NCBI GenBank assembly: GCA_015055785.1
Contig: SVHQ01000071.1
Coordinates: 1 to 8,030, forward strand
Origin: Clostridiales bacterium
GTDB taxonomy: Bacteria; Bacillota_A; Clostridia; Christensenellales; Borkfalkiaceae
Length of the DNA: 8,030 bases
Direction of reading: 5' to 3'
Shown one piece after another: positions 1-5,634 of the stretch. The notes under the pieces were generated by a model. The model had not been told where the DNA came from, did not search any database, and saw only the letters and a program-made list of their open reading frames with translations. A program made the position numbers and the translations under genes. Every line of letters begins with the position of its first letter. Positions within the stretch are counted from its first letter, which is position 1.

Positions 1-1906
1 AGGTTTTTAAGAAATCGTCAATCATTGCAATCAATGCTTTACGCTTTTGCATATCGCTTGTCAACCGCGCCACCCACAACAGCCAATCGCTCTTGGTGTA
101 CATTTTGCGGTTATCCAAAGGCACCCCATAACGTTCCGCCTTGGAAAGATAATAATCTACTTCTTTTTCAAATAATTCCCTATTAAATAAGTTTAAGCCA
201 AGAATTTTATCAAACGCAAAATTGTATTTTAAACCAAACGTGTCTTCCCCCGAATTCCAAGTCAAGGGCAAATGCGTTTTTCCTTCGGCAAAAATTGTTA
301 TCTCCGTGGCAAACGTTTCCGCAATTTTACGGTATTTGCCACCCTTTTCGCTTTCTTCACATTCAAACAACAATTGTGCGTATGCGGCAATCCCCACCGT
401 TGCCTTTATCGCTAAATTGATATTATTTTCAAGATGTCCCGCGAAATCGTCCGTACAAAGTTGATTGCCTGGCTTTAAGCCGTATTTAACAAGATATTTT
501 ACCCATTTAGCACACAAATCCTTGTTGCTTTCAAAAAAGGTAATATCTTTATCCGCTTGATATACCGCCAAAAACATAATCAACATATTGGCGCATTCCT
601 CTACGGGCATTTGCATCTTAAATTCGTACGGCTGATAATTCTCAGGCAACATGTAAAACGGGAAATGTGTTTTTACCTTCGACCAAAACCCGCCCTCTCC
701 GTATTTTGCATGGTATTTATTATTCATTTGCCAAATTGCATAAATCTGCCCGCTGCAAACTGGATACGTCCCCACATCGTGCGGAGCAAAATCATACGAC
801 CATACGGGCATACGCGCAAATTCCAAAATCGGACGCATCATACCTTTTACCAATTCAGGATTATATAATAAATATAAAGGCATGGAGGGGTAAGAGATAT
901 CCACCGTGCCAATGCATCCGTTAGAACCGCATTCCTTGGAGAGCCACAAGATATTTCCATTCTTGTCCTTAACCAACTTATGACCGCCAATACTTTGTCG
1001 CAAAGAAGCAAACAGAATATTCTTATATGCAGTTCCATATGGTTCTGCGCGAGAAAGCAAATCATTTTCAAAAGCGTGCAATTTCTCTTCGCAAGCCGAC
1101 CGATTATACCACATTTCCGTTAAAGCGTCTATAACGGTATGATTCTCCAAATAGTAACCCTTTCTGTAATCGCCGAAGTAATCAATGGAAATTCGGTCGT
1201 CATATCCAAATAAAATTGCGCCTTTTGCCGCTTTGTTAATTGCACCTATGTATTTTTCTTCCCCTTCTGCGGTAAATGCAAGATAACCGTTCGATAAGAA
1301 TGCAAACAATTCCAGCTCGTCCAAAAGCCACGCCTGTTCGCCCGCCAAATAGAAATATCCCCAATCCGCACCAACCAAATCACCGGATACGGACAAGGGC
1401 ATTTGCCTCACCAAACCGACAAATGCACTTTCAAAGCCCTTTAATTGCAAAACGCCTCCGCGCACACGTTTATCCAACGTTTCGGGTATATCGTTATATG
1501 CGATATTTCTATTGACAAACAATGAAATTTCCGCATTTTTATCTCCGATAATTTCATACTCCATATAGCATACAGGCATAGATAAAAGTTCTAAATCGTC
1601 TAAGGGTAAAGGCGATACAAAACGGATTTTTAACGTGGTTTTTCCACACAAAAATTCGTAGTCTGTTGAAAATGCCGTTACCTTTAATTTTATTTGCACC
1701 GCTTTTTTCACGTTAAACGGAAGGAATTTATTTCCGTCCCCCATAAAGCAGTAAACTTCTTCCTGTGTTTTCAAAAAACCGTAAATATTTTTCGTTTCTC
1801 CATACCAGGTTTCTACATTTTGTGAATTTAACTCTTCTCTCGCCATCCAAATAGAAAAATTCGGATCTTTTACGAATAAAGGATAGCTGGGTAATACACG
1901 CTCCAT
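1..1906 (-). CDS. GtaA-family (DUF5127/DUF4965/DUF1793) protein, cytoplasmic form, 3' end cut by window edge
   Basis: This frame is open for 635 codons from the ATG at 1906 to the window edge, with no stop. AAGGAG lies 8 nt before the ATG. The family is clear from conserved blocks read in order: FSIW near residue 17, SPLPLDDLELLSMP at 98-111, SLRQ at 301-304, TVDISYPSMPLYLLYNPEL at 334-352, FAPHDVGTYPV at 373-383, MPVEECANMLI at 433-443, DDFAGHLENNINLAIKA at 486-502, and YGVPLDNRKMYTKSDWLLW at 593-611. These match the central six-hairpin domain (DUF4965, DUF1793) and the preceding beta-rich DUF5127 of glutaminase A-type proteins. By family length, only some tens of residues should be missing at the C-terminus. 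There is no signal peptide, although many relatives are secreted, so it probably acts in the cytoplasm. It is the last gene in view of a glycan-import operon. I infer a carbohydrate-active role; 'glutaminase' is a name inherited from a fungal enzyme, and the true substrate is unknown. Confidence 0.9.
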   Translation of the reverse strand, partial: MERVLPSYPLFVKDPNFSIWMAREELNSQNVETWYGETKNIYGFLKTQEEVYCFMGDGNKFLPFNVKKAVQIKLKVTAFSTDYEFLCGKTTLKIRFVSPLPLDDLELLSMPVCYMEYEIIGDKNAEISLFVNRNIAYNDIPETLDKRVRGGVLQLKGFESAFVGLVRQMPLSVSGDLVGADWGYFYLAGEQAWLLDELELFAFLSNGYLAFTAEGEEKYIGAINKAAKGAILFGYDDRISIDYFGDYRKGYYLENHTVIDALTEMWYNRSACEEKLHAFENDLLSRAEPYGTAYKNILFASLRQSIGGHKLVKDKNGNILWLSKECGSNGCIGTVDISYPSMPLYLLYNPELVKGMMRPILEFARMPVWSYDFAPHDVGTYPVCSGQIYAIWQMNNKYHAKYGEGGFWSKVKTHFPFYMLPENYQPYEFKMQMPVEECANMLIMFLAVYQADKDITFFESNKDLCAKWVKYLVKYGLKPGNQLCTDDFAGHLENNINLAIKATVGIAAYAQLLFECEESEKGGKYRKIAETFATEITIFAEGKTHLPLTWNSGEDTFGLKYNFAFDKILGLNLFNRELFEKEVDYYLSKAERYGVPLDNRKMYTKSDWLLWVARLTSDMQKRKALIAMIDDFLKT

Positions 1907-1914
1907 ATTTCTCT

Positions 1915-1920
1915 CTCCTT
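1915..1920 (-). promoter_or_regulatory. Ribosome binding site of the GtaA-like gene
   Basis: AAGGAG on the minus strand with an 8-nt spacer to the ATG at 1906. It fixes the start of the long open frame. The encoded protein opens with the family's own N-terminal block (FSIW at 17-20), so no upstream signal peptide has been missed. Confidence 0.85.
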
Positions 1921-1927
1921 AATGATT

Positions 1928-1960
1928 GGCAATCCCGCTTAAAAATTAAGCAGGATTGCC
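1928..1960 (-). promoter_or_regulatory. Intercistronic hairpin between permease and GtaA-like gene
   Basis: A nearly perfect inverted repeat: arms 1928-1942 and 1946-1960 with a three-base loop at 1943-1945, giving 15 pairs. The one imperfect pair is U-G in minus-strand RNA but C-A in plus-strand RNA, so the structure favours the operon's direction. It starts 7 nt after the permease stop and ends 7 nt before the Shine-Dalgarno sequence. No U-run follows, so it does not look like a Rho-independent terminator. A 3'-end stabiliser or processing site for the upstream transporter mRNA is more likely, lowering or uncoupling expression of the GtaA-like gene. The function is inferred; the structure is directly visible. 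Confidence 0.75.
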
Positions 1961-1967
1961 GTACACT

Positions 1968-2912
1968 TTAACCTTTTACCGACCCAACCATTACGCCTTG
2001 GGTAAAATATTTTTGCAGTATAGGATAAATCGCCAAAATCGGCGCTAATGCGATAACCGTCATCGCCGCGTTCAAACCTTCACCATAAGTCTTTGCGCTG
2101 TCATACGTACCTTTCCATCTATCCGCCGACATTTCCCCTGGGTTGAGAGATTGACGAACCAACAAAGCCAAAGGATATAATTCGATATCCTGCAATAAAA
2201 TAGAGGGCCAATACCATTCATTCCACGTTCCTACCATATAGAAAAGGGTAATCGTCGCCAAGCCCGCTTTGGATAAGGGCAATACGAATTGCACCAAAAT
2301 ACGCAAATCGCTTGCGCCGTCGATTTTGCAGGACTCGATAACGCTTTCAGGTATTGCGCTGAAAAAGTTTCTAAGGACAATCATATTGTAACCGCTTAAA
2401 CCGAACGGAATAATAAGAGCCATCAAGTTATTTAACCCTGTCGTCGCTCTTACCGTCAAATAGAAAGGCAACAAACCGCCGCCGAAGAACATAGGAATTA
2501 CGAATAACGTAAAGAAAAAACGAATTCCCGGCACGTCCTTACGCGTAAAGGCATACGCCCCTAAGGATGTCAGCGTCATTTGAAATAACGTTTTAACAAC
2601 GACGATAAATATAGAATTGGCAAACGCTTGCGGAATATAGCCTGCGAGCAAATTCGCTTTGTAATTTTCAAAATGAAAATGTTTAGGAAAAACCACAAGC
2701 GTAGAGGTCATCCAATCAGCTTCCGTAGAGAAAGAAAGCAATAAGACGTATACCAACGGAAAGAAACAAATCAAAGAGAAAATCCCTAAAATACCGTAAA
2801 CAAACACGTTATAAACAGTGAATTTCTTTTTTTTGTGCAATTTTCTAGGCTTTTCACTCTTTGAAGAGGTTATAACTTCTGATGAATTTTCAAAAATAAC
2901 GTTTTCACTCAT
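1968..2912 (-). CDS. Carbohydrate ABC transporter permease, YtcP/LplC type (CUT1)
   Basis: One of two inner-membrane channel subunits of a polysaccharide/oligosaccharide importer. The 314 residues begin with a Ser/Lys-rich cytoplasmic tail (about 1-31, with KKKK at 27-30). Six hydrophobic stretches follow, near 32-60, 95-118, 132-153, 162-186, 206-228 and 280-300. The EAA loop that docks on the ATPase is at 193-212 (ESCKIDGASDLRILVQFVLP), with the conserved Gly at 199 and Pro at 212. The C-terminus KYFTQGVMVGSVKG is typical of the YtcP/LplC branch of COG0395. Length is normal for the family. The start is supported by a strong AAGGAGG that overlaps the stop codon of the preceding permease gene. 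The two genes are 12 nt apart and should be co-translated. The substrate cannot be read from this subunit; oligosaccharide is inferred from the neighbours. Confidence 0.95.
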   Translation of the reverse strand: MSENVIFENSSEVITSSKSEKPRKLHKKKKFTVYNVFVYGILGIFSLICFFPLVYVLLLSFSTEADWMTSTLVVFPKHFHFENYKANLLAGYIPQAFANSIFIVVVKTLFQMTLTSLGAYAFTRKDVPGIRFFFTLFVIPMFFGGGLLPFYLTVRATTGLNNLMALIIPFGLSGYNMIVLRNFFSAIPESVIESCKIDGASDLRILVQFVLPLSKAGLATITLFYMVGTWNEWYWPSILLQDIELYPLALLVRQSLNPGEMSADRWKGTYDSAKTYGEGLNAAMTVIALAPILAIYPILQKYFTQGVMVGSVKG

Positions 2913-2919
2913 AATTTCC

Positions 2920-2926
2920 CCTCCTT
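2920..2926 (-). promoter_or_regulatory. Strong ribosome binding site overlapping the upstream stop codon
   Basis: AAGGAGG on the minus strand, 7 nt before the ATG at 2912. Its first two bases are the last two of the TAA that ends the upstream permease. This arrangement suits translational coupling and equal production of the two permease subunits. Confidence 0.8.
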
Positions 2927-3866
2927 AATTATCAAACGAATACATACTGTATCCCGTCATTTTCTTGGTAACGATATTGCCGATTAACATCAAAATAAAG
3001 TTAATGCCCATCTTAAACATACCCATTGCAGCCGAAAGCTCCCATTCGCCCGATTTCAAGAACGTTTTATAAGCGATTGTGTCAATGATTTCCGCGACGC
3101 TTTCCGTTGCGGGATTATAAAGGTTATAAATTGAACCGAAGCCTGCTTCCATTATACTTGCTAACGCCAAGACGAGCTGCATTGCAACGGTAGGTAAAAT
3201 AGACGGAATGGTGATAAACCATATCCTTTTGAAATGTCCGCAACCGTCTATTTCCGCCGCCTCATACATAGTGGCGTCGATCGCCATAATACTCGCAAGG
3301 TAAATAATCGAAGCCCAACCCGTGCCCTTTAAAATCTCCGCAAACAACAAAATCGGTATGAATAAATCAGGCTCGTACATAAACGCCACTTTTTCAAAAC
3401 CCCACGCTTCTAAAAGCTGATTTAACGCGCCCGTTTCAGGCGATAAAAAGCTCTTAATAATCCCCGATAAAACTACCCAAGAAATAAAATGCGGTAAATA
3501 AGTAAGCGTTTGTACGGCTCTTCTATATCCAGTAACACGAACCTCGTTAATTAACAACGCCAAAATCAAAGGAGCAGGGAAGGTTACGATTAATTTCGTG
3601 ATACTAATCGTAAGCGTATTTCTCAACGCGCTTAAATACCTAGGGTCGGAGAACATAAATTCAAAATGCTCCCAGCCAACCCATTTGCTTCCCCATATCC
3701 CTTTCGCCGCAGAATAATCCTTCCACGCCAAGATGATACCGTACATAGGTACGTACGAATAAATAATCAACCAGACCAAAACGGGTAAAAGCAAAAAATA
3801 CACTTGCTTGCTCATTTTGATTCTATGTAATAACATTTTTCTTTTTCTTTGTTTTTCGTTTACCAT
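2925..3866 (-). CDS. Polysaccharide ABC transporter permease, LplB type (CUT1)
   Basis: The partner channel subunit, 313 residues, of the COG4209/LplB class. After a basic N-terminus comes the signature first helix: LLLPVLVWLIIYSYVPMYG at 25-43, followed by a Trp-Lys-Asp-Tyr end at 48-51. Further hydrophobic stretches lie near 85-107, 118-140, 166-192, 216-240 and 278-300, making six in all. The EAA loop is YEAAEIDGCGHFKRIWFITI at 201-220, with Gly208 in the expected place. A Thr-Gly-Tyr-Ser ending near 304-307 is also usual for LplB proteins. The start at 3866 has only a weak AAGGTG with a short spacer and lies 8 nt after the previous stop, so translation may depend on coupling. Met11 and Met18 are possible alternative starts, but they would remove little besides the basic tail. 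It acts with the downstream permease and the binding lipoprotein. Confidence 0.95.
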   Translation of the reverse strand: MVNEKQRKRKMLLHRIKMSKQVYFLLLPVLVWLIIYSYVPMYGIILAWKDYSAAKGIWGSKWVGWEHFEFMFSDPRYLSALRNTLTISITKLIVTFPAPLILALLINEVRVTGYRRAVQTLTYLPHFISWVVLSGIIKSFLSPETGALNQLLEAWGFEKVAFMYEPDLFIPILLFAEILKGTGWASIIYLASIMAIDATMYEAAEIDGCGHFKRIWFITIPSILPTVAMQLVLALASIMEAGFGSIYNLYNPATESVAEIIDTIAYKTFLKSGEWELSAAMGMFKMGINFILMLIGNIVTKKMTGYSMYSFDN

Positions 3867-3870
3867 AATA

Positions 3871-3876
3871 CACCTT
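3871..3876 (-). promoter_or_regulatory. Weak, closely spaced ribosome binding site
   Basis: AAGGTG on the minus strand, only 4 nt before the ATG at 3866 and overlapping the TAA of the upstream beta-helix gene. It is the poorest Shine-Dalgarno sequence in the window. Reinitiation by ribosomes finishing the upstream gene is the likely mode. Confidence 0.55.
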
Positions 3877-5560
3877 ATTTCATTATAAACAAATCTTTAT
3901 AGGTAGGTTGTCCGTAAGAAAAATATAAAGCGCTTTCTTTGTCCTCTTCCGTCAATTTCGTACCCGCAAACGTGAAATTTTCAAACACGAAATTTTTACA
4001 AAGCTGCGTCAATGAATCATAAGGAAGGACGGGATTGGTATCTACGTTAACACGGATTGCCGCGCCCGCATTTCTAACCGTAACGTCCTTTACCAAAACG
4101 TTTTCTACTGAGCCACCTTGCAAATTCCATTCCAACGTAAACGCATTCTTATAACATTCAAAAATTTCAATGCCGTCGAAGGTAATATTCTTCCAATGCG
4201 CCGTCCCAGGGTACGCCAAACGAATGTTGAGTGCAGAGTTGTTTGGACTCCACGAACAAGTAGAAAAGCCTACCGAGCAATCACGGAATATGACACCGTC
4301 AATCGGTTTGTAATTTTCGTAAATTACACCAAACGCAGCCGCAGCGTCGTTCCATACCGTACATTTTTCAAACAGCACTTCCTTCGCCACGGGAATTGTG
4401 TCTTTATAACCGCCGTAAGAGCCCAACGCTTTTACCTCCATCCCGTCGTCGCCCGTGCGTGCAAACATATATCTTGCCGTCGCGCGCACGCAATCACTGT
4501 AAATGAAGCCGTCCGAATAATTACGATAACCTAGCATTACGTTCCATTCTGCAAGAATATCCTCACACGCGCCGATACGGAAGGTCCAATGGTTTGAATT
4601 GATGGTTGTGATACCGCTTACGTACATATTCTTATTATTATAGAAATTAAATACGTACTGCGTCATATCAACGTCTTTACCCGTTTCAGGGTCTTTATAT
4701 AAACCGCGCACCCCAGAAAAATCGAATAAGGCTCTGCCTTCAATACGCACGTTTTCACAGTTTTGTATACCGAATGCCGGCCCGCCGATATTGTATTCAT
4801 CCAAGCCGATTTCCGGCGTTTCATAAACGGAAATATACGTACCCGGCTCAAAATAGAATAAAATATTTTGTAACTTGGACGCGATAATTCTTCTTATTTC
4901 ATATTCTCCGCTTTTAAAGCAATACACCGTGTTAGGCTGATTAAAAACTAAATCGCCGTAGCCATATTTTCCCGGTTCAATTTCCACGTAATCGTACCCA
5001 TCGGGGATTTCGGGAATTTGTTCAGGTGCGACGATCAACGTCAAAGGTTGATTCGTAACCTTATACGTTTTTAAACGATCGGTCGAAAAGGCAAAGGAGT
5101 AATCACCATACGCCGTAATTTTTGCCGTTACCGTCTTGTCTGTAAGCTCCGCTTTTACACCCGATTTTTCAGGCAAAACCGCCACGCCCGAATACTTTTT
5201 CTCCGTAATAAGCTTTACATCCAACGCAAATTCGTCAGGCGCGCCCTTCACGTCAATCCACGCAAACGAATGCGTGCCGTTTGTACAACGAGTCGTATAT
5301 ACGGGCACTTCTTTTCCGTTGATCTCGAGCGTATAATACGGGCAAAGCACGATACCGTTTTCCAAAGGCGCGTTATTCTTTTTATTACCTATGGATACTT
5401 CTCTCGCATATGCATCTATATCGTCTACCTCTATGGGCTTTGTATAAGAAATCGCGGAATACTCCGCTCTTGTTTCCGCATTATCACTATCGCAACCAAA
5501 CATACCTATCGCCATAAACATCACCATCCATAATACTGCTAAACGTTTTAGAATTTTCAT
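3875..5560 (-). CDS. Lipoprotein with beta-sandwich and GH28/GH49-like beta-helix, putative polysaccharide hydrolase
   Basis: 561 residues. Residues 1-23 form a lipoprotein signal: basic start, hydrophobic core, Cys23 after MFG, a somewhat unusual lipobox. Residues 60-180 read as a beta-sandwich (YTLEINGKEVPVY at 76-88, then alternating short strands). From about 200 to 545 the pattern of N/C-ladder turns and short strands (IQNCENVRIEG, MYVSGITTINSNHWTF, VLFEKCTVWND, GVIFRDCSVG, VLVKDVTVRNAGAAIRV) is a right-handed parallel beta-helix. Asp350 in YSDG and Asp371-Asp372 in GDDG are spaced 21 and 22 apart, as are the three catalytic Asp of GH28 polygalacturonases. The GHG His is not seen near 410 (AAFGVIYE stands there) and the RIK motif is reduced to Arg447 without the Lys, so a typical polygalacturonase is doubtful. 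The N-terminal sandwich recalls GH49. Its position between the binding protein and permease genes implies extracellular trimming of the imported glycan. The exact activity is not assignable. Confidence 0.8.
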   Translation of the reverse strand: MKILKRLAVLWMVMFMAIGMFGCDSDNAETRAEYSAISYTKPIEVDDIDAYAREVSIGNKKNNAPLENGIVLCPYYTLEINGKEVPVYTTRCTNGTHSFAWIDVKGAPDEFALDVKLITEKKYSGVAVLPEKSGVKAELTDKTVTAKITAYGDYSFAFSTDRLKTYKVTNQPLTLIVAPEQIPEIPDGYDYVEIEPGKYGYGDLVFNQPNTVYCFKSGEYEIRRIIASKLQNILFYFEPGTYISVYETPEIGLDEYNIGGPAFGIQNCENVRIEGRALFDFSGVRGLYKDPETGKDVDMTQYVFNFYNNKNMYVSGITTINSNHWTFRIGACEDILAEWNVMLGYRNYSDGFIYSDCVRATARYMFARTGDDGMEVKALGSYGGYKDTIPVAKEVLFEKCTVWNDAAAAFGVIYENYKPIDGVIFRDCSVGFSTCSWSPNNSALNIRLAYPGTAHWKNITFDGIEIFECYKNAFTLEWNLQGGSVENVLVKDVTVRNAGAAIRVNVDTNPVLPYDSLTQLCKNFVFENFTFAGTKLTEEDKESALYFSYGQPTYKDLFIMK

Positions 5561-5567
5561 TTTTACT

Positions 5568-5580
5568 CTCCTAAAAAAAG
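5568..5580 (-). promoter_or_regulatory. U-run followed by ribosome binding site of the beta-helix gene
   Basis: On the minus strand a run of seven T (5579-5573) leads straight into AGGAG (5572-5568), 7 nt before the ATG at 5560. The six bases TAGGAG (5573-5568) are the exact complement of CTCCTA in the 3' arm of the hairpin just upstream (5597-5592). The ribosome site could therefore be masked when that hairpin is not formed. Masking is an inference; the complementarity is visible. Confidence 0.6.
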
Positions 5581-5588
5581 AGGATTCC

Positions 5589-5618
5589 CCATAGGAGGGA
5601 ACACTCTCCCCCCTATGG
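5589..5618 (-). terminator. Hairpin after the binding-protein gene, possible partial terminator or mRNA stabiliser
   Basis: Arms 5607-5618 and 5589-5600 form 12 pairs, closed by CCATAGG/CCTATGG, with a 6-base loop at 5601-5606. The only imperfect pair is G-U in minus-strand RNA and C-A in plus-strand RNA. Seven T follow, but only after a 9-nt spacer, so this is not a canonical Rho-independent terminator. It lies in the 74-nt gap after the solute-binding-protein gene. In many ABC operons a hairpin at this place keeps binding-protein mRNA more abundant than the downstream mRNA. Partial termination and 3'-end protection are both possible. Confidence 0.6.
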
Positions 5619-5634
5619 TCTTTTATTCGTCTTA

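Noticed and set aside
847..1071. Short minus-strand open frame
   Set aside because: It is in another frame inside the long GtaA-like gene, which carries unbroken family motifs across the same stretch.
1..1906. Confident naming of the GtaA-family gene as a glutaminase
   Set aside because: The name comes from a fungal relative; the protein here lacks a secretion signal and sits among carbohydrate-uptake genes, so the activity is left open.
1928..1960. Rho-independent terminator
   Set aside because: The stem is strong, but the minus-strand sequence after it is AATCATT and then the next Shine-Dalgarno sequence, with no U-run; on the plus strand the arms have a mismatch and no gene ends there.
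4118..4534. Plus-strand open frame of 138 codons
   Set aside because: It lies opposite the catalytic-type region of the beta-helix gene and shows no family signature or ribosome site.
3875..5560. Confident naming as polygalacturonase
   Set aside because: The Asp spacing fits GH28, but the GHG His and the Lys of RIK are not visible, and the N-terminal sandwich is not typical of simple polygalacturonases.
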